In this document: positions 46,840-55,020 of the stretch, piece after piece
How the letters are laid out: every line of letters starts with the position of its first letter
Numbering within the stretch: the stretch's first letter is position 1
Origin: Roseiarcus sp963764955
Lineage (GTDB): Bacteria > Pseudomonadota > Alphaproteobacteria > Rhizobiales > Beijerinckiaceae
Direction of reading: 5' to 3'
Length of the DNA: 64,000 nt
Assembly: GCA_963764955.1 (NCBI GenBank)
Contig: CAVXVE010000008.1
Location: 1 to 64,000 of the forward strand
Program-made: the position numbers and the translations under genes
Notes under the pieces: generated by a model
Told to the model about the DNA's origin: nothing
The model's input: the letters and a program-made list of their open reading frames with translations, nothing else
The model's database searches: none

Positions 46840-47037
46840 ATGGATGCAGAGACAGTGTGGTCAGCCTCGGCGGCTTCTCGCGGCGAAGGCCCTCTATCCG
46901 GCGTGCAAGGCAAGCTCCGTGCGCTCGATGAGCCTGCCCCGCTCCGGGCGCGCGCAGCGGGGGCCCCGCCACCGCCTCGATCCGGCGAGAGAGATTTCCT
47001 GACATTTCATAACAAGGCGCGGGCCAAGTTCGCCTGA
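46840..47037 (+). CDS. Possible small protein or leader upstream of CUT1 operon
   Basis: 65 codons. The ATG at 46840 is preceded by GAGGAGGAAACG, an excellent ribosome binding site, and the frame ends 22 bases before the binding-protein gene. The product is low in recognisable structure (MDAETVWSASAASRGEGPLS and a proline-rich middle). It may be a leader peptide, the remnant of a larger gene's 5' end, or fortuitous. No family recognised. Confidence 0.3.
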   Translation: MDAETVWSASAASRGEGPLSGVQGKLRALDEPAPLRARAAGAPPPPRSGERDFLTFHNKARAKFA

Positions 47038-47059
47038 GCGCTTCTGGGAGGTAGCAGCC

Positions 47060-48343
47060 ATGTTAAAGAATCTGTCGAGACGCCAGTTCCTGCAAAGCTC
47101 GGCCGTGATCGCGACAGGCGCCGGCGTCGCAGCGCCCGGGATCGCCCGCGCGGAAGCGACCGAGATCAAAGCGCTGCTCATCACCGGCGGCCCCCTCTAT
47201 CCGAAATACTGGGAGCAGATCGCCCAGGACTTCAAGAAGAAGACCGGAATCACGGTCAATTACGACCTGCTCGAATTCACTCCCCTCACTTCGAAGACCG
47301 TCACGCTCGGAGCGGCGCGCAGCAGCCTCTATGACGTCTACAGCACGCACACGGCCCAGATCGGCTCGTTCTTTAATCATTTTGCGCCGCTCGACGGGTA
47401 CTTCAAATCGTCCGAGCTCGAGGATTTCTATCCCGTCGCGCTCAAATATCTGCGCAATCCCAAGACGGACAAGCTCGCCGCGATCCCGCGCAACATGGAC
47501 GCGCGCGTCCAATATTACCGCAAGGACGTCTACGACGCGCACAGCCTCAAGCCGGCCGTGACCTGGGACGATCTCATCCATGTCAGCCAGACCCTCACGG
47601 GCGGCGGCCACTATGGCCTCGTCGTGCCCGGCCAGGGGGATCCCGCGCAGCGCACCTTCAGCGACCTCCTGTGGCAGGCCGGCGGCGAATGGGTGGACGA
47701 GAACAACAAGCCTTCGTTCAACGCGGCGCCCGGCATCGAGGCGCTCACCTTCTATCGCGACCTCATCCAGAAATACAAAGTCACGCCGCCCGACGCGGTG
47801 AGCTACCAGTGGGATGAGAATTCATCCGAATTCTCATCGGGCGCCGTGTACGACACGTTCGACTGGCCGGGCGCCTACGCGACGCTCTCCAATCCGGCGA
47901 CGTCGAAGGTTGTCGGCAAATGGTCGACCGCGCCCTATATCCGCAACAAGCAGGCGATCTCCTGCGCGATTTCGCATGCGATGGCGCTGAACAGCCTGTC
48001 CAACAAGAAGGACGCGGCGGTCGAGTTCATCAAGTTCTCCGTCGGCCCCGACGCGCAGACGCTGAACTTCCAGGAGTTCACCAACTTTCCGAGCCGCCAG
48101 TCGGTCGCCAAGCAGGTCGTCGCCGCGGCGCAGGGCGAAAAGGCGGCGTGGCTGGGGCAACTCGAGCAGACCATCGCCACGGGCAAGGAATGGCCGAAGC
48201 TGCCGGGCTTCTCGAAGGTCTGCACGATCATGTTCTCGGCGATCGAGAAGTCGCTCAGCAACCAGGCGACGCCAACAGACTCGTTGAACCAGGCGGCCAA
48301 GGAAGCCCTCGACGCGATGACCCAGGCGGGGGCCTATCAATAG
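47060..48343 (+). CDS. CUT1 sugar ABC substrate-binding protein (Tat signal)
   Basis: 427 residues, with GGGAGG before the ATG. Twin-arginine signal NLSRRQFLQSSAVIATGAG ending ARA. Extracellular solute-binding family 1: YWEQIAQDFKKKTGITVNYD, LAAIPRNMDARVQYYRKDVY, TWDDLIHVSQTLTGGGHYGL, TFSDLLWQAGGEWVDENNKP and VEFIKFSVGPDAQTLN. Exported in folded form. Receptor for the two permeases that follow without a matching ATPase. Ligand inferred to be a sugar acid or related compound. Confidence 0.9.
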   Translation: MLKNLSRRQFLQSSAVIATGAGVAAPGIARAEATEIKALLITGGPLYPKYWEQIAQDFKKKTGITVNYDLLEFTPLTSKTVTLGAARSSLYDVYSTHTAQIGSFFNHFAPLDGYFKSSELEDFYPVALKYLRNPKTDKLAAIPRNMDARVQYYRKDVYDAHSLKPAVTWDDLIHVSQTLTGGGHYGLVVPGQGDPAQRTFSDLLWQAGGEWVDENNKPSFNAAPGIEALTFYRDLIQKYKVTPPDAVSYQWDENSSEFSSGAVYDTFDWPGAYATLSNPATSKVVGKWSTAPYIRNKQAISCAISHAMALNSLSNKKDAAVEFIKFSVGPDAQTLNFQEFTNFPSRQSVAKQVVAAAQGEKAAWLGQLEQTIATGKEWPKLPGFSKVCTIMFSAIEKSLSNQATPTDSLNQAAKEALDAMTQAGAYQ

Positions 48344-48344
48344 T

Positions 48345-49262
48345 ATGGCGGACGCCGCCGTCGCGCTCAACCAACCCGGCGGCCGGCGCGGGCGCGGACC
48401 GCTGAACTCCGCATGGACGGGTTATGCCCTGGCGGGGCCCGCGCTCCTCGTCATGATCGCGATCTTTCTTTATCCGCTCGGCTATTCGTTCGTGATGAGC
48501 TTCTTCCGGTGGGACCTGAGCGCGCCGTCGGCGCCTTTCATTGGCCTCAACAACTACAAGGAGACGTTCGCAAGCCCGCTCTTCCAGCAGTCGCTGCGCA
48601 ATCAGCTCATCTTCACCGCCGCGACCATCGCGATCGAGGTTTCGGCGGGCATGGGCGTCGCGGTCCTGATCAACGGCAAGATGCGCGGCCTTCGGGCCGC
48701 GCGAACCCTGCTGCTTATTCCGCCGATGATCGCGCCAGCCGTGGTGGGCCTGAACTTCCGCTGGCTCTTCAATTCCCAATACGGCTTCATCGACGCGCTG
48801 CTCGCCGATCTCCATCTGCCCGCGATCCCCTGGCTCTCGGATCCAAACTGGGCGCTCGCCTCGATCATCATCGCCGACGTCTGGCAGAATACGCCGCTCA
48901 TGGTGCTGCTCTTCCTGGCGGGCCTGCAATCGCTGCCGCAAGAGCCGCTGGAGGCCGCGGCCGTCGACGGCGCGTCACCCTGGCAGATCTTCTGGTATAT
49001 CACGCTGCCCTTGATGCGGCCGGTCATCGTGATCGCGCTCATGCTGCGGATCATCGACACGTTCCGCACCTTCGACGTCGTCTGGCTGATGACGCAGGGC
49101 GGCCCCGGAGGCGCCTCCAGCCTCGTCACCGTCTACGCCTACCTCCTGGCGTTCCAGGGCGTCGATTTCGGTCATGCGGCGGCCGTCTCGTATATCGCAC
49201 TGGCTATCTCTCTCGTTCTGCTAGGCGTGCTCTACGGCTTCCCGTGGCTCAGGGAAACGTGA
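48345..49262 (+). CDS. CUT1 ABC permease, UgpA/MalF-like
   Basis: 305 residues starting one base after the binding-protein stop. Six membrane segments beginning ALAGPALLVMIAIFLYPLGY. Family fingerprint TLLLIPPMIAPAVVGLNFRW and the EAA coupling loop LPQEPLEAAAVDGASPWQIF. Pairs with the next permease. The final A of its stop TGA is shared with the next gene's ATG. Confidence 0.92.
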   Translation: MADAAVALNQPGGRRGRGPLNSAWTGYALAGPALLVMIAIFLYPLGYSFVMSFFRWDLSAPSAPFIGLNNYKETFASPLFQQSLRNQLIFTAATIAIEVSAGMGVAVLINGKMRGLRAARTLLLIPPMIAPAVVGLNFRWLFNSQYGFIDALLADLHLPAIPWLSDPNWALASIIIADVWQNTPLMVLLFLAGLQSLPQEPLEAAAVDGASPWQIFWYITLPLMRPVIVIALMLRIIDTFRTFDVVWLMTQGGPGGASSLVTVYAYLLAFQGVDFGHAAAVSYIALAISLVLLGVLYGFPWLRET

Positions 49263-50152
49263 TGGCGGTGACGAGCGAAGAGAGGGTGGCCGCAGGGTCC
49301 GTCGAAGTCCTGCAGCCTCCGAGGCGCCCCTTTCAGGTCGGGCTTGCCGCGCGCTACGCGGTGCTCATCGGAACGATCGTCCTGACGCTCTTTCCGCTCG
49401 TATGGCTCGTCATTACCTCGCTGCGCATTCCGGCCGACATATTCGCGGTCCCCGTGCACATCATCCCGGCCTCGGTGACCTGGCGCCAGTACGTCAATGT
49501 CTTCACCCAGTACAATCTTGCCGGCTATCTCTGGAACACGATCATCGTCTCGCTGGCGACAGTCGTCTGCGTGACGGTGCTCGCCGTCCCTTGCGCCTAT
49601 GCGATGGCCAGGTTTCGCCTGCCCGGCCACCGGGTCATCGTCACGCTGTTGCTCATCATGCGCATGATCCCGGTCGTCGCGCTCGCGATTCCGCTCTTCG
49701 CCGTCTTCGCCAGCCTCGGGCTCCTGGACACTTTGACGTCGCTGATCCTCGCCCATACGGCTGCGAAACTGCCCGTCGCCATCTGGCTCCTCATCGGCTT
49801 CGTCCAGGACGTGCCGAAGGAGATCGAGGAATCCGCGGCGATGGACGGCGCCGGGACGCTGAGGACGCTCGTCCAGATCGTCACGCCGCTCATTGCGCCG
49901 GGCCTCGGCGCGAGCGCCGTCATCACGTTTCTGTTCACCTGGAACGATCTCCTGATCGCCCTGACGCTGGCATCGAGCGAGAACGCGCAGACCCTGCCGG
50001 TCGGTCTCACCAATTTCGTCTCCCAATACGGCGTCGACTGGGGCGCAATGTCGGCGGCAGGCGTGCTCATGGTGATCCCGACCCTGATTTTCGTCTGGTT
50101 CGCGCAGGGCCTCCTGGTGAAGGGGCTGGTGAGTGGCGCGGTGCGAGGCTAG
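49262..50152 (+). CDS. CUT1 ABC permease, UgpE/MalG-like
   Basis: 296 residues from the ATG at 49262, which overlaps the preceding TGA. Membrane segments include YAVLIGTIVLTLFPLVWLVI and AVPCAYAMARFRLPGHRVIV. EAA loop DVPKEIEESAAMDGAGTLRT. C-terminal MVIPTLIFVWFAQGLLVKGL. Completes the channel. No UgpC/MalK ATPase gene is present in the operon, so one encoded elsewhere must serve it. Confidence 0.92.
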   Translation: MAVTSEERVAAGSVEVLQPPRRPFQVGLAARYAVLIGTIVLTLFPLVWLVITSLRIPADIFAVPVHIIPASVTWRQYVNVFTQYNLAGYLWNTIIVSLATVVCVTVLAVPCAYAMARFRLPGHRVIVTLLLIMRMIPVVALAIPLFAVFASLGLLDTLTSLILAHTAAKLPVAIWLLIGFVQDVPKEIEESAAMDGAGTLRTLVQIVTPLIAPGLGASAVITFLFTWNDLLIALTLASSENAQTLPVGLTNFVSQYGVDWGAMSAAGVLMVIPTLIFVWFAQGLLVKGLVSGAVRG

Positions 50153-50160
50153 GGACTCCG

Positions 50161-51345
50161 ATGAAGATCACCGCGATCGTGCCGTGGCTGGTGAAGGTCG
50201 AGGCTTCCTACTGGGGCGAATATCTGTTCGTCGAGGTGAAGACCGACGAGGGTCTCTCCGGCTGGGGCGAGATCACGACGACCACGAAGATCGCCAACCG
50301 CGCGGTGGCCGGGATGCTGCGTCAGCTCAACGATCTTCTCGTCGGCGACGATCCGACCAAGATCGAAAGCCTGTGGCACAAGACCTTCCGCGCCTTCACC
50401 TATATGGGCTCGCGCGGCGCGGCCTCGCATGTGGTGAGCGGCGTCGACATCGCGCTATGGGACATTCTCGGCAAGAGCCGCGGCCTGCCGATTTACGAGA
50501 TGCTGGGCGGGCCAGTGCGCGACGACATTCTCATCTACACCCATCCGGATCAGAGCAAGTTCACGAGCCGCGAAGGCGTCGTCGAGGAAATCCGCGCGAT
50601 TATCGAGTCCGGCCATGACGCGATCAAATTTGACCCCTTTCCGTACTATGAAGGCCACGCCGGGCATATGCATGGCTATCTCGATGGCGAGCTGTCGAAG
50701 AAAGGCGAGCGCGAAGCGGCCGAGCTCACAGCGCTGATCCGCGAGACCGTGGGCCCCGATGTCGAAATTCTCATCGACGCGCATGGACGCTTCGACGTCC
50801 CAACCGCAATTCGGCTCTGCCGCGCGCTCGAAGACGCAGGCCAGATCGACTGGTTCGAAGAGCCGGTGCCAGTCGAAAGCTACAACGCTCTCAGACAGGT
50901 GCGCGAGCGCGTGAGCGCCGCGATCTCGGTCGGCGAGCGGCTGCATACGCGGTGGGAATTCGTGCCGATCTTCGAGAACCGTCTCGCGGATTATGTGATG
51001 CCCGACGTCACCTGGACCGGCGGGATCACCGAACTCAAGAAGATCGCGATCCTGGCCGAGGCCTATTACGTGCCGATCACGCCGCATGACGCAAGCGGTC
51101 CGATCAATGTCGTCGCGGGCGCGCAAGTGATGATGACCGTTCCGAACTTCTATCGCATCGAAACCAGCCGCTACGACCTCAGCCATTACAACAAACTGAT
51201 CGAAGAGCCGCTCGACAACCGCGGCGGCCGCATCCGGCTCAATACCAAGCCCGGGCTCGGCGTCGCCATGAACCTCGACTATCTCAGGCGCAACGCGCTC
51301 GACGGATTCGACGACCGGAACGTGCGCCGCGTGATTCCGTTTTGA
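50161..51345 (+). CDS. Enolase-superfamily sugar-acid dehydratase (galactonate dehydratase-like), copy 2
   Basis: 394 residues from ATG 50161, eight bases after the permease stop. MKITAIVPWLVKVEASYWGE; capping loop TYMGSRGAASHVVSGVDIAL. Barrel motifs DAIKFDPFPYY, EILIDAHGRFDVPTAIRLC (Asp-x-His), IDWFEEPVPVESYNALR (Glu), ISVGERLHTRWEFVPIF (Glu) and VPITPHDASGPINVVAG (His-Asp). The Asp-x-His-x-Arg pattern is that of the galactonate dehydratase subgroup. Gives a 2-keto-3-deoxy acid. Encoded in the transporter operon; substrate inferred. Confidence 0.88.
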   Translation: MKITAIVPWLVKVEASYWGEYLFVEVKTDEGLSGWGEITTTTKIANRAVAGMLRQLNDLLVGDDPTKIESLWHKTFRAFTYMGSRGAASHVVSGVDIALWDILGKSRGLPIYEMLGGPVRDDILIYTHPDQSKFTSREGVVEEIRAIIESGHDAIKFDPFPYYEGHAGHMHGYLDGELSKKGEREAAELTALIRETVGPDVEILIDAHGRFDVPTAIRLCRALEDAGQIDWFEEPVPVESYNALRQVRERVSAAISVGERLHTRWEFVPIFENRLADYVMPDVTWTGGITELKKIAILAEAYYVPITPHDASGPINVVAGAQVMMTVPNFYRIETSRYDLSHYNKLIEEPLDNRGGRIRLNTKPGLGVAMNLDYLRRNALDGFDDRNVRRVIPF

Positions 51346-51360
51346 AACAAGGAGACCCCG

Positions 51361-52107
51361 TTGAACGCTGTTCCTGAGATCAAGGATATTGCGCGGCCGC
51401 CCCGCGCGCTTGCCGACGGTCTTGCCAAGATCGGCGCGGCGACGCTCAGCAGCGAGCTCTCACGCCAGCTCGGCATACGCGACCCGCAAATCCGAGGTCC
51501 CCGGCCGCTGGTCAAGGGCCGCACGATCGCCGGTCCTGCGCTGACCCTGCAATGCATGCCCAAGCGCGAAGACCTCTACAACGAATCCGAATACGAGGAT
51601 CCCGAGACGCAGCTGCACAGGCATGTGCTCTATCCGACGCAGCCGGGCGACGTCGTCGTGGTCGATGCGCGCGGCGATCTCGCGAGCGGCATATTCGGCG
51701 AGATGATGCTCACCTTCTTTGCCGGGCGCGGCGGGGCCGGCGTGGTGATCGACGGCTGCATCCGGGATTCGGCGGAAGCGGCCAAGCTCGATATCGGCAT
51801 CTGGGTGACCGGCGTGACGCCGAACTATCATGCGCAGACGAACATCATTCCGTTCGCCGTCAACGTGCCCATCGCCTGCGCCAACGTGCTCGTTATTCCG
51901 GGTGATATTATCGTGGCGGATGACGATGGCGTGGTTGTCGTGCCAATCGGCCTTGCGCCAAAGCTGCTCGAGATGGCCGGCGAGCATGTCGAGTGGGAGG
52001 AATTCTCCCGCATGCGCCTTTCTCAGGGCGGCGACCTGCGCAAGTATTATCCGCTGAGCGCCGAGGGCGAGGCGGAATACAAGGCCTGGCGCAAGGCCCA
52101 GCGGTAA
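51361..52107 (+). CDS. RraA-like aldolase family protein
   Basis: 248 residues from a TTG with GGAGA upstream. Family motifs: KIGAATLSSELSRQLGIRDP, GRTIAGPALTLQCMP, QPGDVVVVDARGDLASGIFG, GRGGAGVVIDGCIRDSAEAA (Gly-Arg and Asp of the aldolase site) and VLVIPGDIIVADDDGVVVVP. Despite the RNase E-inhibitor name, proteins with the G-x-R-D motif are divalent-metal HMG/CHA-type aldolases or decarboxylases. It probably cleaves the keto-acid formed by the upstream dehydratase. Confidence 0.85.
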   Translation: MNAVPEIKDIARPPRALADGLAKIGAATLSSELSRQLGIRDPQIRGPRPLVKGRTIAGPALTLQCMPKREDLYNESEYEDPETQLHRHVLYPTQPGDVVVVDARGDLASGIFGEMMLTFFAGRGGAGVVIDGCIRDSAEAAKLDIGIWVTGVTPNYHAQTNIIPFAVNVPIACANVLVIPGDIIVADDDGVVVVPIGLAPKLLEMAGEHVEWEEFSRMRLSQGGDLRKYYPLSAEGEAEYKAWRKAQR

Positions 52108-52150
52108 CGTCGAGCGCAGCGCCATCTCAGGGGGCTTGGCCGGTCCGCGC

Positions 52151-53473
52151 TCATGTCGGCGCCGGAGCGGCCTCGTGCGACTCCACGGCGTCAAGATCGG
52201 CGGCGGTGATCGGCTGGTCGACGATGAAGAGATACGACGCGGCCGAAGCGACGCCGATCGCCGCGCCCACCACCAGCGCCGGAATGAACGAGCCGGTGTT
52301 CTGCACGATCAGCCCGGTGACGGTGGGCGCGAGCGCTCCGCCGAGATAGCCGCCGAAATTCTGCATGGCGCCGATCGACGCGGTGCAGTTCGTGGGGGCG
52401 GCCACCGAGCTTAACGCCCAGGCGCAGGTGCTGGTGACGTAGAGGAAAAAGAGCGAAGCCGAAATGAAGGCGACCGCGAGCGCGTTGCTGGTGACGAAGG
52501 CCGCGGCGACCGTGCAGGCCGCTGTCGCGCACAAGGCGATGGTCGCCGGATATTGCCGGCTCTTCACCGGCGACATACCGCGGCGCACCAGAATGTCCGT
52601 GATATAGCCGCCGAGGATCCCGCCCACGACCCCGAAGACGAAGGGGATGGCGGCGGCGAACCCGGTGAACTTGACGCTCATATGGCGCTCGAGCTCGAGA
52701 TAGCCGGGCAGCCAGGCGGTGTAGATCCAGGTGAGATAAATGCAGCCGAAGTAGCCGAGAATCATGCCCCAGGTGGTGCGGAAGCGGAACAATTGCTTCC
52801 ACTCCCTGAGCGTCACGACGGTCCGATCCCCAGGCGGATCGCCGTGGGTGCGATAGGCGATCTCGTCCGCCGTCAGTTCGACTTCGTTCGGGTTGCGATA
52901 GACGACAAACCAGACCGCCGCCATGGCGAGACCGGCGACGCCCATGATCATGAACATGACCCGCCAGCCGTAGCTCAGCATCAGGAAGGTGAGGAGCGGC
53001 ACGGCGATAGCGGTGCCGAGCGACGAGGCGCAATTGAAGATTCCGGTCGCGAGACCCCGGTCGCGCGGATGGAACCAGTCGCGGACCACGCGAGCGCCAG
53101 TCGGGAACTGCGGCGCTTCCCCCACGCCGAGCAGCAGCCGGGCGCCGAAGAACTGGCCGAAGCTCTGGACGAATCCGGCGATGAGCTGGGCCAACGACCA
53201 AAGGCTGAGGCCGCAGGTCAACAGAAAACGCGGCCCGAACTTGTCGACCATCGCGCCGGTCGGCAATTGCGAAAACGCATAGGCCCAGAGGAAGGCGGAC
53301 AGAAGGTAGCCCATGTCCGCGATCGACAGGCCGAGATCGTGGCGGATCAGGAGATTGGCCACCGCGAGCGTCGCGCGGTCGATGTAGTTGATCACGCCGG
53401 CCACGACCAGCATGGCCAGGGCCGCCCGCTGGATCGATTTCAGCCGCGGCGTCGCCTTCAACGCTTCCAACAT
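52151..53473 (-). CDS. MFS transporter, anion:cation symporter (glucarate/galactonate type)
   Basis: 440 residues from ATG 53473 (GAGG upstream). Twelve membrane segments. ACS-family motifs: VINYIDRATLAVANLLIRHD, WAYAFSQLPTGAMVDKFGPR, GARLLLGVGEAPQFPTGARV, VVRDWFHPRDRGLATGIFNC and APTNCTASIGAMQNFGGYLG. The NYIDR and GEAP-FP motifs are typical of hexuronate, glucarate and galactonate symporters. Converges on the RraA gene and is divergent from the CitE-like gene. Second uptake route for the sugar-acid cluster. Confidence 0.9.
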   Translation of the reverse strand: MLEALKATPRLKSIQRAALAMLVVAGVINYIDRATLAVANLLIRHDLGLSIADMGYLLSAFLWAYAFSQLPTGAMVDKFGPRFLLTCGLSLWSLAQLIAGFVQSFGQFFGARLLLGVGEAPQFPTGARVVRDWFHPRDRGLATGIFNCASSLGTAIAVPLLTFLMLSYGWRVMFMIMGVAGLAMAAVWFVVYRNPNEVELTADEIAYRTHGDPPGDRTVVTLREWKQLFRFRTTWGMILGYFGCIYLTWIYTAWLPGYLELERHMSVKFTGFAAAIPFVFGVVGGILGGYITDILVRRGMSPVKSRQYPATIALCATAACTVAAAFVTSNALAVAFISASLFFLYVTSTCAWALSSVAAPTNCTASIGAMQNFGGYLGGALAPTVTGLIVQNTGSFIPALVVGAAIGVASAASYLFIVDQPITAADLDAVESHEAAPAPT

Positions 53474-53717
53474 CGCATTTCCTCGCCTTGAGCTCACCTT
53501 TTGCTCACCCGCTCGACTTAAGAGCATAAAAGCGCCGGCGCGGTCGATGCTCTCGCCATGTTGATTTCATTTTCACCCAGATGGCGCCTTCACATTTTCG
53601 TTGGGTCGGCGCCTGCGGGGCGAGAGCGCAAAACACAATGCTGCCATGGCGAATGACCCCTCTGGCGCTGCAACAAACTTGTGGTTAAATACTGAGGATT
53701 ACCGTCGAGAGATGTTC

Positions 53718-54608
53718 ATGCTTGCTCGCCCGCGTCGAAGCGTCCTCTATATGCCCGGCTCCAACGCCAAGGCGTTGGCGAAGGCGAAAACGCTGTCTGC
53801 CGATGCGCTGATCCTTGATCTCGAGGATTCGGTCGCCCCGGACCAGAAAATCATGGCGCGCGAACAGGTCGCCGAGGCGGTGCGCATAGGCGCGTTCGGC
53901 GGGCGCGAGGTCGTCATCCGCGTCAACGGACCGCATACGACGTGGGGAGAAGCCGATCTCGTCGCCGCCTCCGCCGCCGGCCCGGACGCCATTCTCCTGC
54001 CCAAGGTCGACGGGCCAGGGGCGATCATGGCCGCCGCCCGGACGCTGCGCGAATCGGGCGCGCCCGACCGGACGAGGCTATGGGCGATGATGGAGACGCC
54101 GAACGCCGTTTTGAGCGCCGGCTCGATCGCCGCCGTCGCCGCCGACCCGACGTCGCGATTCGCCGTCATGGTCATGGGCCTCAACGATCTCGCCAAGGAG
54201 ACGCGGGCGAGGCTCACTCCCGGCCGCCCGACCATGACCGCATGGCTTGCGAGCTGCGTGGTCGCCGCCCGCGCCCACGGCGTCGACATCATCGACGGCG
54301 TCTACAACGACATCAGGGATCTCGACGGCTTCCGGCTCGAATGCCTGCAGGGCCGCGACATGGGCCTCGACGGCAAGACGCTCATTCATCCGACCCAGAT
54401 CGACATCTGCAACGAAACCTTCGCGCCGACCTCGGATGAGGTGGAGCGCGCAGCCGCGATCGTCGAGGCGTTCGCGCTGCCGGAAAACGTTGGCAGGGGC
54501 GTGATCCAGCTCGACGGCCGCATGGTGGAGCTGCTGCACGCCGACATGGCGCGCAAAACGCTCGCCATCGCCGACGCGATCGCGGCGCGAAGCATGGCGG
54601 CGGCCTAG
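53718..54608 (+). CDS. HpcH/HpaI aldolase / citrate lyase beta-like (CitE)
   Basis: 296 residues from ATG 53718 with GAGAG six bases upstream; a second ATG lies at 53712. CitE fold: RPRRSVLYMPGSNAKALAKA, ADALILDLEDSVAPDQK, EVVIRVNGPHTTWGEADLV, ILLPKVDGPGAIMAAA, LWAMMETPNAVLSAGSI and GLDGKTLIHPTQIDICNETF. Mg-dependent C-C lyase acting on acyl-CoA or hydroxy acids such as malyl-CoA. Divergent from the MFS gene. Its partner reaction in this cluster is inferred only. Confidence 0.88.
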   Translation: MLARPRRSVLYMPGSNAKALAKAKTLSADALILDLEDSVAPDQKIMAREQVAEAVRIGAFGGREVVIRVNGPHTTWGEADLVAASAAGPDAILLPKVDGPGAIMAAARTLRESGAPDRTRLWAMMETPNAVLSAGSIAAVAADPTSRFAVMVMGLNDLAKETRARLTPGRPTMTAWLASCVVAARAHGVDIIDGVYNDIRDLDGFRLECLQGRDMGLDGKTLIHPTQIDICNETFAPTSDEVERAAAIVEAFALPENVGRGVIQLDGRMVELLHADMARKTLAIADAIAARSMAAA

Positions 54609-54805
54609 CCCCCTCGCGGAAGCCCGGCGGCCTCGGCGATCAGCTCGAAGGAACGCAGCCGCAGAGGTTTCTCATAGACGTCGGAGACGACGATCAGTTC
54701 GTCGGCCCGAGTCTCCTCGACCAGCGCGGCCATGCCTTTGCGGACGGTGTCTCGCGAGCCGACAATCGAGCGCGCCAGCATCCGCATCGCCTGCCCCTTC
54801 TCCAT
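54605..54805 (-). pseudogene. Detached C-terminal copy of luciferase-like monooxygenase
   Basis: 66 codons, MEKGQAMRMLARSIVGS through DELIVVSDVYEKPLRLRSFE. It is nearly the same as the end of the gene at 54813-55808 and was produced by a partial tandem duplication. The duplicated piece alone lacks the flavin-binding barrel. Several changes are conservative or silent, so the copy is old enough to have diverged. Confidence 0.7.
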
Positions 54806-55020
54806 CGGCGGCCTAGCCCCCTCGCGGGAGCCCGGCCGCCTCGGCGATCAGCTCGAAGGAACGCAGCCGCAGAGGTTTCTCATAGACATCGGAGACGACG
54901 ATGAGTTCGTCGGCCCCGGTTTCCTTGACCAGCGCCGCCATGCCTTTGCGGACGGTCTCACGCGAGCCGACAATCGAGCGCGCCAGCATCCGCATCGCCT
55001 GCGCCTTCTCCATCGGCGTC
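54605..55020 (-). repeat. 208-bp tandem duplication of the monooxygenase 3' end
   Basis: The last 67 codons of the luciferase-like gene (ending at 54813) are repeated 208 bases downstream, ending at 54605. The copies differ at roughly a dozen positions. Both end in RSFELIAEAAGLPRGG and stop with TAG. The downstream copy (54605-54805) can be read in frame from MEKGQAMRMLARSIVGS but lacks its own upstream gene body. Confidence 0.85.
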
